The notes beneath the pieces are model-generated. The model ran no database searches and had not been told where the DNA came from. It saw only the letters and a program-made list of their open reading frames with translations. Of a DNA stretch of 64,000 bases, positions 41,557-50,723 are shown one piece after another. The DNA comes from an uncultured Clostridia bacterium (GTDB lineage Bacteria; Bacillota; Clostridia; Christensenellales; Borkfalkiaceae), in assembly GCA_934254815.1 (NCBI GenBank), contig CAKQME010000003.1:1-64000 (forward strand), read 5' to 3'. Position numbers and translations under genes: made by a program. The number at the start of each line of letters is the position of its first letter. The stretch's first letter is position 1.

Positions 41557-42504
41557 TTAAAAATCTCCTTTAGCTATCGAGAGCGCAGCTATATCTCCGA
41601 TATTCTCCGAAAGTCCTGCAGGAACAACCTCCACTTTTTTTAAGCTAAACGGCAAACACTCTTTTTTCATAATTCTCGCGGCATAAGGATATAACAAATC
41701 CGTTGCTCGCATATACACCCCGCCGATCACTATCTTTTCTGGATTAAGTATATCTATTAAAATGCTTAAGATTCTCCCAAGTTTTTCGCCACTCTTCTTA
41801 AATACCGCTATGCAAAACTTATTGCCCCTTTTTGCATGTTCCGCAATGGTTTTAGCTGATATATTTTCTTTCCCGACTACTTTCTCAAAATTGGCATAAC
41901 TTTCTTTGTATACCGGATATTTTGACATAAGCTCTGACAGTCGTTTTATACCGGATCCGCTACAATACCCCTCACAGGAGCCTCTTTTGTTATAACCTAA
42001 CGGACCGTTTTGCGTAAGCCTGACGTGTCCTATTTCGCCGGCATTATCATTAGTTCCGGAATAAAGTTTGCCGTCTAAAATCAATCCGGCGCCAAACCCC
42101 GTCCCGAAGGTTAAAAAAATCATATTTTGGGAGCCCATTCCCGCGCCGTGTTTCCATTCGGCTATCGCACAGGCATTGGCGTCGTTTTGTAAGTATGTCT
42201 TTATCTTAAACCTCTTTTCAAAATATTTTACGACTTCGATATTATCCCAAAGAGGTAAAGACGGCGGTTTCATTATTATACCGCATTTACTATCAAGCGG
42301 CCCACCGCAGCTTATTCCTATTCCTTTTATCCCTTTATCAATATGCTTTTCAATAAATTCGGAAAATATCCTTAAAACAACGTAAGGTTCCTGATTTGAC
42401 GTTAAGAAAAATTCCTTATCGAGAATTTTTATTCTCTCCTCTACGATTTTTCCCAATGTAGCCGCACATTTTGTGCCACCGATATCCAATCCGATATAAT
42501 ACAT
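41557..42504 (-). CDS. ROK-family sugar kinase
   Basis: The 315-residue protein has the ATP-binding 'DIGGTKCAATLG', 'FGTGFGAGLILDGKLYSG' and the ROK zinc/sugar motif 'GEIGHVRL...CEGYCSGSGI'. There is no N-terminal helix-turn-helix, so it is a kinase rather than a repressor. It likely phosphorylates a hexose released in the cytoplasm, such as glucose, N-acetylhexosamine or mannose. It directly follows the GH2 stop. Confidence 0.88.
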   Translation of the reverse strand: MYYIGLDIGGTKCAATLGKIVEERIKILDKEFFLTSNQEPYVVLRIFSEFIEKHIDKGIKGIGISCGGPLDSKCGIIMKPPSLPLWDNIEVVKYFEKRFKIKTYLQNDANACAIAEWKHGAGMGSQNMIFLTFGTGFGAGLILDGKLYSGTNDNAGEIGHVRLTQNGPLGYNKRGSCEGYCSGSGIKRLSELMSKYPVYKESYANFEKVVGKENISAKTIAEHAKRGNKFCIAVFKKSGEKLGRILSILIDILNPEKIVIGGVYMRATDLLYPYAARIMKKECLPFSLKKVEVVPAGLSENIGDIAALSIAKGDF

Positions 42505-44808
42505 TTAAAATCCTTCCCAATTGTCATATTTTACTTTTTTAATTGCTGACATATATTTTTCATAATCAATATTTCTTAAATTTGTATGAAAATGGTTCGT
42601 TCCGACAAAATTTTTCCCATGCCACTCAATATAATAAAAACTCTTATCTTCTTTCGCGATTTGCAATTCTTGAATTTTTATAGATGAAAAGGATTTTAAT
42701 TTTATTTTTCCACTCGTAATCAATTCGTCGGTATATATATTTTTTATTGTGTAGACAATCGTTTCGTCATTTAACGTATCGTTCACGCCAAATAAACCGA
42801 TTGTGCCATTACATTCTTCCATAATTAAAACTACACTTTGCTGGCTTCTCTTTATATAATAGTAGGCGAGTTTTTTTACAAAATAATAATCGATTACGGC
42901 ATCGGATATCTGTGGCCACCCGTCTAATATATTCCACCAGATTATTCCGCCGTGAGTACTTCTTCTTACCCTGAATCTTTCGATAGAGTATTTTAGCGCT
43001 TCTGCCTGTGATATTTGACTTTTCTTACATAAGACATCTAAATCGCCATTATGATTTCCGAATAAAACGTCGATCTGCTTAATAAATAAGTTTATTCTAT
43101 ACGCATAAGGTGAATCCATCGAATTTTCGACAGCCGTTGCGTGAGCTAAAAATTCCGACGTAATACTTCCGTTTTCATTAAAAATCTTACACGGATTTTT
43201 TAAAAACCTTTTTAGCGAGTTCGAAGAATTTAACCCGTGATACCCTATTTCTGAAGAAAACAACGCTTTTGCCTGTAAATAATACTTCCCCTTAAAATAA
43301 TCCCTCGGACCCCATAAATGATCTTCGACAAGCTTGGTTAAATGCTGAAATGCTCGTTCGTCGATATATGGCGAACTTGGCAAATAAGGTCTTAATCCAT
43401 CATACTTCCTTAGTTCCTCGGGAATAATTTCTCGTGTTAACTTATTGTAAAACGGCTCTCTGCAGCCACTATTCCACTGCGTTGCAATATCGCATTCATT
43501 ATCTCCTGCCCAAACTATTAGAGAAGCATACTGCCTATACTTTTTTATTATAAGCCTTACCTCTTCTCTGATCAATTTACACATTCTTTCATCTTCCGGA
43601 TAATTTGCACACCCCATAGTAAAATCTTGCCAAACTAAAATCCCCTTTGCATCACATATTTCAAAGAGTTTCGTTGACTCATAAACGCCTCCGCCCCAGA
43701 TGCGTATGGCATTACACCCTAGGTCGTCGACATATTCAATGCATCTTGTCATCCGCTCAATTGCATTTACATAGGTGGCATCAACCGGAACCCAGTTTGT
43801 GCCTAAAATAAAAATTTTCTTTCCGTTAACGATAAAATTAAACTTACCATTCTTGCTCGCCCAAGAAGTTTTATCGAGTAAAACCGTTCTGATTCCGAAG
43901 TTAAAATTTTTGCTGTCGATTATTACGTCTTTTTTATATAAATTTAATTCTACGCTATATAAATTCTGTTCACCATAACATTTCGGCCACCACAACTTAC
44001 AATTTTCGATCTCAAATAAAACATTATCTTTATTAAACCAGCATTGAAACTTTTTACTAAAAAAGCTTTCCCCGCAGGTTGCTTTTATTTCTATATAATA
44101 ATTTTCTATTTCATCGTCTAAACAGTCGAAATCATAAAACAGTTCCACATAAGCTTTGCCTTCCGATACATCCTTTGTATATAAGTAATAGTCATTTATT
44201 TTTTCGCTTTTATAGTCTTCTATATAAACAGGCCTATATATACCGCCACAAATAATGCGAGGCAAAATGTCCCAGCCATAAGACGATGCGCATTTTCTAA
44301 TCGGAAGCGACGCCCTGTTATACTTGCCGGCATAACTATTCGGGTAAGCTTCGTATTTTCTTGCTTCTATAACAGCCGGATAAATGTGCACTATAAGCTC
44401 ATTATCCTTTTCTCTTAAATTATCTAAAACATAGGAATTTGCAACAAACATATTTTCCGTATGCGCAACAAGTTTGCCGTTAACGATTATATCTGCAACA
44501 GTGTCAATGCCTTCAAATGTCATTCGTGTTTTTTCAAACTTACCGTCAAATGTCCTAAACCAAAAATGATGTAAATATTCATTTTTTCTATTCTTAAAAA
44601 TATTATCGGAATAGAAAAAATCTTCCGATTTCCCATTTTCGAATAAAACGTTTTCCAAACAATTCGGAATATTTGCTTTTAAAACTTCATAACCGCTTTT
44701 TTCTAACTCGGCAATTGTTGCATAGTTATAGTTTTTCTCTGTCAATACAGAGTTTTTTATGCAAACAACCTTCCATTCCGTTGTTAAAAATATCTTTTCT
44801 TCTTCCAT
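42505..44808 (-). CDS. GH2 beta-mannosidase-like enzyme
   Basis: This 767-residue cytoplasmic enzyme has the beta-mannosidase type of GH2 layout. An N-terminal jelly roll and Ig-like domain come first, then the barrel with 'WVPVDATYVNAIERM' and 'NAIRIWGGGVYESTKLFEICD'. The acid/base Glu is in 'IVWAGDNECD' (family 'GNNE') and the nucleophile Glu in 'SSEIGYHG'. It probably removes a terminal beta-mannose or related sugar from short oligosaccharides. It is coupled to the ROK gene. Confidence 0.85.
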   Translation of the reverse strand: MEEEKIFLTTEWKVVCIKNSVLTEKNYNYATIAELEKSGYEVLKANIPNCLENVLFENGKSEDFFYSDNIFKNRKNEYLHHFWFRTFDGKFEKTRMTFEGIDTVADIIVNGKLVAHTENMFVANSYVLDNLREKDNELIVHIYPAVIEARKYEAYPNSYAGKYNRASLPIRKCASSYGWDILPRIICGGIYRPVYIEDYKSEKINDYYLYTKDVSEGKAYVELFYDFDCLDDEIENYYIEIKATCGESFFSKKFQCWFNKDNVLFEIENCKLWWPKCYGEQNLYSVELNLYKKDVIIDSKNFNFGIRTVLLDKTSWASKNGKFNFIVNGKKIFILGTNWVPVDATYVNAIERMTRCIEYVDDLGCNAIRIWGGGVYESTKLFEICDAKGILVWQDFTMGCANYPEDERMCKLIREEVRLIIKKYRQYASLIVWAGDNECDIATQWNSGCREPFYNKLTREIIPEELRKYDGLRPYLPSSPYIDERAFQHLTKLVEDHLWGPRDYFKGKYYLQAKALFSSEIGYHGLNSSNSLKRFLKNPCKIFNENGSITSEFLAHATAVENSMDSPYAYRINLFIKQIDVLFGNHNGDLDVLCKKSQISQAEALKYSIERFRVRRSTHGGIIWWNILDGWPQISDAVIDYYFVKKLAYYYIKRSQQSVVLIMEECNGTIGLFGVNDTLNDETIVYTIKNIYTDELITSGKIKLKSFSSIKIQELQIAKEDKSFYYIEWHGKNFVGTNHFHTNLRNIDYEKYMSAIKKVKYDNWEGF

Positions 44809-44840
44809 TTTACCAGCCTTTTATTTGCAACCCCTAAATT

Positions 44841-45137
44841 TTACCAATTAAATCCCGATATCCCAAAAAATATCGGTTCCAATAATACCTTTTTGTTTAT
44901 AGTGCGCAAGTTGCTATTATTAAGAATCGTTTTAACATACTCTTTCGATGTTTGAATTTTTTTAATATCTTCCCACAATACGTTCTTGCTTTGAGTTTCA
45001 TCTTCCGCTCTTATGAGTGTATCTAAAGCATATTGTTTTAGTTCTTCAATATACCTTTCCCGCTTTTGTTCAATACTTATTTTATAACTTTTATCCGTAT
45101 TCACATAAAACTTAACCGTTATATTTTTAGAATACAT
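44841..45137 (-). CDS. Small hypothetical protein
   Basis: This 98-residue, Lys/Glu-rich, mostly helical protein has no motif I know. The Shine-Dalgarno is weak (AAAGCAA), and the frame stays open for a few codons upstream. The surroundings hold gene remnants, so it may be the C-terminal piece of a lost gene. Confidence 0.4.
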   Translation of the reverse strand: MYSKNITVKFYVNTDKSYKISIEQKRERYIEELKQYALDTLIRAEDETQSKNVLWEDIKKIQTSKEYVKTILNNSNLRTINKKVLLEPIFFGISGFNW

Positions 45138-45204
45138 TTGCTTTACGTTTTTTTACGGTATTTACAAATAGAGATGCCGTCTTTATTTATCTACATAAGT
45201 AATA

Positions 45205-45330
45205 AGTAGCATAGCTGACTAACCATGGCATAAACTTTCTGCGTTATCAAAATTTTTATAACCAAATTCAGTTTTCCAAAATGTTGTTGCACCCTTTTTA
45301 AGCATAAATATAAATCGGTAACTATTAAAT
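45205..45330 (-). pseudogene. Remnant of a GH78-like gene
   Basis: The frame from 45305 reads 'MLKKGATTFWKTEF', then 'NAESLCHG', an amber codon at the conserved Trp (45219-45221), and 'SA'. It parallels 'MLSRGATTFWEDFD' and 'SLCHGWSAGP' of the GH78 enzyme at 18102. Only about 40 codons are left. Between here and 45394 a further short frame ('VEIYDYVISFEKFEF') ends in TAA, also a probable scrap. Confidence 0.65.
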
Positions 45331-45394
45331 AAAAATAATCGTTCCATCAGTAGAAAATTCAAATTTCTCAAATGATATTACATAATCATAAATT

Positions 45395-47593
45395 TCAACG
45401 TTTCTTTTCCTCGCTCGGCAAACATTCGATACTTTCAAACACAAAAATAACACTACGTATTGAGTTTGAGTTGTTCTCTCTATCAGTTTCTTTTAAAAAT
45501 TTACCGATTTTAACACCATAGGAACACATATCTTGTCCATACGCTCTAAATCCAGAAATTTTTTCTTTGTTAACCTGATTTCTTATACACACATTATATT
45601 CTATATTCGGAGATAATCCTGCAAATCGAAACGGAAAATCGTTTATTCCTAACTCTCCGCAATCACACAACTTAATTACTACACAAATTGCTGTTCTTTT
45701 ATTATCACTTACCGTCATATATCCAAATAAATCATCCTCATATGCCGAACCTATTTTTAAGAACTCACCGAACTGCAATAATTCTATATAACGTTTGTAA
45801 AAAGCAATTTGACTTTTTATCCCATCAAGTTCTGTTTCTGAACACTTATCAAAATCCAATTCATACCCCAAACAGCCAACAGCAGCAATATTAAACCTAT
45901 TTTCAATTGAGGTTTTATTTCCGGTTTGATGATTCGGGCTTGCAGAAACATGTGCCGATAATACGCTTTGAGGATATCCGCAAAGCGTACCTTCCTGAAT
46001 AAATATTCTTTCCCTTGCGTCGGTATTATCTGAACACCAAATATAGGACGAAAAAGACAACATTCCCAAGTCAAAACGAGATCCTCCGGAAGCACAACTC
46101 TCTATAATCAAATTAGGGAATCTGTCAGTTATTTTTTTTAATAGTTTATATAAACCACAATAATAACGATATTCATATTCTCCGTTATTACAACTTACAG
46201 GAGAATACCTATCCGTCATATATCTGTTAAAATCCCATTTTATATAATCGAGTTTAACATTTTCAACAATATCTGAAATTGTTCCGTAAAGATATTCTAT
46301 GACGCTATCGTTTGACAAGTCAAGTAACAATTGATTACGAATTCTTATAGGGTTTTTTCGAGGTACCACCATTGCGTAATCGGGATGCAAGTTATACAAT
46401 TCGCTTTTTTCACTTATACTTTCAGGTTCGAACCATAACCCAAATTTAAGACCCAACCCGTGTATTCTTTTTGCAAAATCAGCAAGTCCGTTTTTAAATT
46501 TACTTTTACAGACCTTCCAGTCTCCGAGATTCGATTTATCATCATCTCTAAACCATCCGTCATCTAACACAAAAAGCTCAATACCAAGAGCCTTTGCTTT
46601 CTCTGCCAACCACATTAATTTATCTTCGGTGAAATTAAAATACACACTTTCCCAGCTATTATAAACTATCGGACGAGGGCAACCCCGCTTAGCACACGGA
46701 ATAATGTTATTATTAACAAAATAGTGCATTTGTTTTGTTATATCATTTTCAGACTCAGAGTAAATCATTATGGCTTGCGGTGAAATAAAAGTTTCACCGC
46801 AAGCCAATATATAGTCGAAGCAAAAATCATTTATACCAACATTAACACGCGTATTATTATAGGAAAATTGTTCAACGCTTTCTTTATGACTACCACTGTA
46901 AATCAGATTAAACGCATAAAACGAATTTCCGATCCCGTTTCTTTTCAAAATTATAAAAGGATTCCTATAAGGAGACGACGAACCGGTTTTAGAATCGTTT
47001 ATAAATATACCGTTTTTAATTTTATTTGTTGTTCTCCACCTTTCTCTGCCCCAAGCGCCGCTAAAAGTTGTTAAATCATAGTCTGTTCCTTCTAAATCCA
47101 AAGTCATGCTCGATGCCGATAAAACATGTATGGTCTGCTTACTAAGGTTTTCAATTTCACAATTAACAGCAATTATGTCACTATCCTTAAAAACGCTATA
47201 TATCCTTCGGTAAATTATTTCCGACTCCTCATCATAATATTCCGAGACCAAACTAGTTAAAGAGTCCTTTGCATACGGAAGAAAGGTATTAGGCATATAT
47301 TTTTTTTCGAGATAAGATTTAGTATATTTAAACTTATTTACAAACGTTCCATCAAAATTCTTTATGATTATTGACGGCTCCCTAACATCACCTCCACCAA
47401 TAAATGAAAATGATTGTTTTTCTCTCATTCTTCTTTCACTTAAATCGTTATAGCCTTGCCCTTCAAACAACTCAAAATTATTTCCAATTAATCTATTGCC
47501 ATAATATAAAGTAAGAAGATCGTCATCAACTTTTTTCATCAAAAGTGTTGTATTCTTCGTATCAATAGAAACATATTCGCCACTAATTTTCAT
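45395..47593 (-). CDS. GH36 alpha-galactosidase
   Basis: The start is ATG 47593 behind GAGG. The 732-residue enzyme has a beta-sandwich N-terminal domain and a TIM barrel. 'FVLDDGWFRDDD' and 'GLWFEPESISEKS' are followed by the nucleophile Asp in 'YIKWDFNRYMTD', and the acid/base Asp lies in 'SCASGGSRFDLGML...WCSDNTDA'. All catalytic residues are present. It hydrolyses terminal alpha-1,6- or alpha-1,3-galactose in the cytoplasm. It follows the MFS gene and begins the distal half of the glycan operon. Confidence 0.93.
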   Translation of the reverse strand: MKISGEYVSIDTKNTTLLMKKVDDDLLTLYYGNRLIGNNFELFEGQGYNDLSERRMREKQSFSFIGGGDVREPSIIIKNFDGTFVNKFKYTKSYLEKKYMPNTFLPYAKDSLTSLVSEYYDEESEIIYRRIYSVFKDSDIIAVNCEIENLSKQTIHVLSASSMTLDLEGTDYDLTTFSGAWGRERWRTTNKIKNGIFINDSKTGSSSPYRNPFIILKRNGIGNSFYAFNLIYSGSHKESVEQFSYNNTRVNVGINDFCFDYILACGETFISPQAIMIYSESENDITKQMHYFVNNNIIPCAKRGCPRPIVYNSWESVYFNFTEDKLMWLAEKAKALGIELFVLDDGWFRDDDKSNLGDWKVCKSKFKNGLADFAKRIHGLGLKFGLWFEPESISEKSELYNLHPDYAMVVPRKNPIRIRNQLLLDLSNDSVIEYLYGTISDIVENVKLDYIKWDFNRYMTDRYSPVSCNNGEYEYRYYCGLYKLLKKITDRFPNLIIESCASGGSRFDLGMLSFSSYIWCSDNTDARERIFIQEGTLCGYPQSVLSAHVSASPNHQTGNKTSIENRFNIAAVGCLGYELDFDKCSETELDGIKSQIAFYKRYIELLQFGEFLKIGSAYEDDLFGYMTVSDNKRTAICVVIKLCDCGELGINDFPFRFAGLSPNIEYNVCIRNQVNKEKISGFRAYGQDMCSYGVKIGKFLKETDRENNSNSIRSVIFVFESIECLPSEEKKR

Positions 47594-47600
47594 AAGCACC

Positions 47601-48839
47601 TCAATATGAATATCTTTTCTTTTTTATATTTTTCACAATAATATAAATGATAGCAGACAATAATGCAAAAACGGCACAAGAAAATAACAATAAAAACACT
47701 TTATTCCAACCAAATTTATCTGAAATATACCCAAGTCCGTATGCACTTAAAGTACTTCCTATATAACAAGCACCGTTTAGCAATCCCGCAACCAAACCCG
47801 AGTTAATGTATCCTCCGTTTTTCATCGGGAACAGACTAGTTGTTACATTCGTAACCGTATGCGACAATAAGGATAATACTCCGAAAGATATTACCATTAT
47901 GACGAAAGATTTTTTTGCTGATAATATTACAGAAAACAAGCATACAATCATTATTGAAAATATGATAGCACAAACCGTCACATAATCTTTTATTTTTTTG
48001 TTTAAAAAAACCCCTAGAAAACAACCAAAAAAACCTAACACGGGCAATACTAAAGTTAAAACCAATGATATACTGTTTGAAAAGTCATATTCCGTTTTCA
48101 ATATCTGTGGCATCCATGTATTTAAGCCGTCTCTTATAAGCGCAGCTATTGCAGAATATATTCCTAACAAAACAAGCAAAAATATAAAACCTTTTTTGCC
48201 CCTGTTATTGACATCGATTTCACTTTCCCGAACGCTTACACTTTCTGACACGTTACTTTTAAAAACAAGTTTATCGTATAAAAAAAGCCAGAAGCTTCCT
48301 ATTATAATAGCTAATATTGCAGATGTAATAAAAGAAATAGAAAAATTACCCCAGAAATCGAACAGAGCACTACCACCATATGCAATTACAGTACCTGCTA
48401 CGACAGGTATGGACATTACTACAGCGGAAAAATTTACCAATCCATCCGGGATATTATCGCTAATAGTTTTTATTAGAAGTGACCACAAAACGGATAAAAC
48501 AGCCCCATTTATAAACCACAAATATTTAAACACAAAAAAAGGCGGTTTATAAAAAGCAATAGTATTTATGACTGCAGAAACTGCCAAAACGAAGGGGATT
48601 ATGTATTTCGGATTATATTTTTTACAGAGTAGTCCATGAACTATTTGCCCTATACCATATGAGAAAAAATATAAGGTACAAACAAACCCTGCGGTGGCAT
48701 TATTAATTTTGTAATAATCCGTTATCGCAACTATATTTGAATTATAACTATATCTCGTCAAATAACTAACAAAATAAACCAAAGCGCATATTATAATAAG
48801 TATTTTTGCTTTTGCGTTAGTGCTCCTGTCGCAATTCAT
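47601..48839 (-). CDS. MFS transporter (organophosphate/sugar type)
   Basis: From ATG 48839 (GAGG upstream) this is a 412-residue protein with about 12 membrane helices. 'YFVSYLTRYSYNSNIVAI' near the N-terminus resembles the GlpT/UhpC-type (OPA) group. 'DYVTVCAIIFSI' and 'SHTVTNVTTSLFPM' are in the second half. It probably imports a sugar or sugar phosphate. The start overlaps the end of the esterase gene. Confidence 0.82.
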   Translation of the reverse strand: MNCDRSTNAKAKILIIICALVYFVSYLTRYSYNSNIVAITDYYKINNATAGFVCTLYFFSYGIGQIVHGLLCKKYNPKYIIPFVLAVSAVINTIAFYKPPFFVFKYLWFINGAVLSVLWSLLIKTISDNIPDGLVNFSAVVMSIPVVAGTVIAYGGSALFDFWGNFSISFITSAILAIIIGSFWLFLYDKLVFKSNVSESVSVRESEIDVNNRGKKGFIFLLVLLGIYSAIAALIRDGLNTWMPQILKTEYDFSNSISLVLTLVLPVLGFFGCFLGVFLNKKIKDYVTVCAIIFSIMIVCLFSVILSAKKSFVIMVISFGVLSLLSHTVTNVTTSLFPMKNGGYINSGLVAGLLNGACYIGSTLSAYGLGYISDKFGWNKVFLLLFSCAVFALLSAIIYIIVKNIKKKRYSY

Positions 48840-49653
48840 TGTATGCCTCAAAATATTTTTTACCTAGTTTATATAGTGCGTCGCGGGAGAAATGTATATC
48901 ATCTCCGTTTGAAATCATTTGATTATTAGACAATAATCCCTGTGTTTCAATAAAAGTAAAGTCACCTACATCTTCGGAAATTCTATGATATGCATCATAA
49001 ATGGCATCGCAACCGACTATGTTTCTATTACGCCACTCATCTGTAAATCCTCCACTTATAACCGGCAAATCATATGTATCATACTTATTTCTAAGATAAT
49101 CTACAACCCCCTTAAGTCTATTATAATAAAAATTTGATTTTTCAATAAACTTCATTTGCCCGTTTTCATATGCATCGTGTTCTCCTTGATGCCATAAAAG
49201 CGCTACTAACTTATTACACGAATTAAGCGATAGAGAGCTTTTTATCATGTCATCTAACCTTAAACAAAGAGGCTCATTAACTCCCCACTGTTTTTTTGCA
49301 AAACCCGTACCACCAACGGCAGATTCAATTATCAATATTTTCCTACCGGGGCACAAAAACTTTTTCCTATACATATCCGCAAAGACTAAAGATAGATTAC
49401 CGATTTTACCAAAACTATTTTCGGATTCGTGTGCAATCTCCACAAAATACTCTGTAGGCAATTTATAATCCAAGAATTCCTCGTTTTTTTCGTTTTTTCT
49501 GTAATCTACAGGATATATATCTTTCATCATTAAAATATCAGGAGAAGCTTTATATTCGTTTGCAACCGAGCCTAAACCATACCCATACGCATTTGATTGC
49601 CCGGCTAAAATTACAATATCTAATCTTTCAGTCCTTAATTCTTCTATTTTCAT
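48817..49653 (-). CDS. SGNH/sialate O-acetylesterase-like hydrolase
   Basis: This 278-residue, signal-less esterase has the nucleophile Ser in 'LAGQSNAYGYG', the oxyanion-type 'SAVGGTGFAKKQWG' and the catalytic 'LLWHQGEHDA'. This is the SASA (DUF303) pattern of sialate O-acetylesterases and acetylxylan esterases. It would remove acetyl groups from imported sugars. Confidence 0.85.
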   Translation of the reverse strand: MKIEELRTERLDIVILAGQSNAYGYGLGSVANEYKASPDILMMKDIYPVDYRKNEKNEEFLDYKLPTEYFVEIAHESENSFGKIGNLSLVFADMYRKKFLCPGRKILIIESAVGGTGFAKKQWGVNEPLCLRLDDMIKSSLSLNSCNKLVALLWHQGEHDAYENGQMKFIEKSNFYYNRLKGVVDYLRNKYDTYDLPVISGGFTDEWRNRNIVGCDAIYDAYHRISEDVGDFTFIETQGLLSNNQMISNGDDIHFSRDALYKLGKKYFEAYNELRQEH

Positions 49654-49659
49654 ATTCTT

Positions 49660-50661
49660 TTATTCACCAATAAAGTAAGCCCTTGTAAAGGCTTTCTTCC
49701 CGTTAAAATCTTCTATAGTTATCCTGAAATATTTAACATACTCGTTCAACTCAAAGACCGCTTCGGTCAAAGGTTTATTTTTCGCTTGAATTCTATAGGC
49801 AAATCTTCCGTCAGTAGAAAGCCTTATATCCTTGGCATTCTCAACTCCGACGTAAACTTTGTTGCCTTCTATAGCAAGACCTCTGATATAAGCCCCTGTA
49901 GAAGCATAAGACTTACCTTCTTTCATGCACTTAAAAACGCTTTCATAATCCAGTTTATCTGGATACATAATATTAAATCCGCCAAAGCTATCCGATATCC
50001 GCCCATTATGATTGTCGTCATTTGCAAAACAAGATATTCTTTGACCGTCTTTTAACATATAATCGTATATTATCCCCATATCATCGGGTTCTGTGCCGCT
50101 TATATAAGAACCATAATTAACGATTTCCATTCCAACAAGACCTTTAAGTCCTAAATAATCGCATGGCTCATGACAAGACCATACGGGATGGTTATACACA
50201 ACAATATAACCAAGTGCATTTGCCTCCTCAATAATCTTGTTAATGTTCCGTACAGAATGCTCCGGAGAGCAAAAGCCATTTATAACAGGAGAAGCTTCCC
50301 TTTCTTTTTCATTTTTTTTATTCAACACATTAAAATAAAAATCATAAAAGCGTTCGGTTATTCCAACCATACCTACTTTATCGGGCCGGGGAGAATAAAA
50401 ATTTAAGTGATACGCTTTATCTGCATTTTGACTTTTCCCGTCATGAATATTATTTTCATAACCATTAAGCGCAACAAAATTTTCATCATTTAAAGAACTT
50501 CTATCTCTCATATATAAATGATCGGTATACGCCAAAATAGAATACCCGTGAGCTTTGTAATATTCTTTTACTTGTTCCGGCGTAAATTTTCCGTCTGAAT
50601 CCGTAGAATGAGAGTGAAGATTTGCTTTATAACCGATAGTATCAGGCAATAATATTTTCAT
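49660..50661 (-). CDS. PHP-domain phosphoesterase-like protein
   Basis: The 333 residues show PHP metal-binding motifs 'NLHSHSTDSDGKF', 'AYTDHLY' and 'YNHPVWSCHEP', plus a C-terminal beta-domain. PHP proteins hydrolyse phosphoesters with a trinuclear metal centre. In glycan operons they are often of unknown function. It starts 60 bp after the GH112 gene stop. Confidence 0.82.
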   Translation of the reverse strand: MKILLPDTIGYKANLHSHSTDSDGKFTPEQVKEYYKAHGYSILAYTDHLYMRDRSSLNDENFVALNGYENNIHDGKSQNADKAYHLNFYSPRPDKVGMVGITERFYDFYFNVLNKKNEKEREASPVINGFCSPEHSVRNINKIIEEANALGYIVVYNHPVWSCHEPCDYLGLKGLVGMEIVNYGSYISGTEPDDMGIIYDYMLKDGQRISCFANDDNHNGRISDSFGGFNIMYPDKLDYESVFKCMKEGKSYASTGAYIRGLAIEGNKVYVGVENAKDIRLSTDGRFAYRIQAKNKPLTEAVFELNEYVKYFRITIEDFNGKKAFTRAYFIGE

Positions 50662-50723
50662 AATAAATTTTCCTTGTTTAATGCACTGTTTTTATATAGT
50701 TCTTATACCAATAAAACTAATCT

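Noticed and set aside
8644..45221. Reassignment of TAG as a sense codon
   Set aside because: In-frame TAGs lie in damaged genes or at a gene end, and the intact gene at 58588 stops with TAG.
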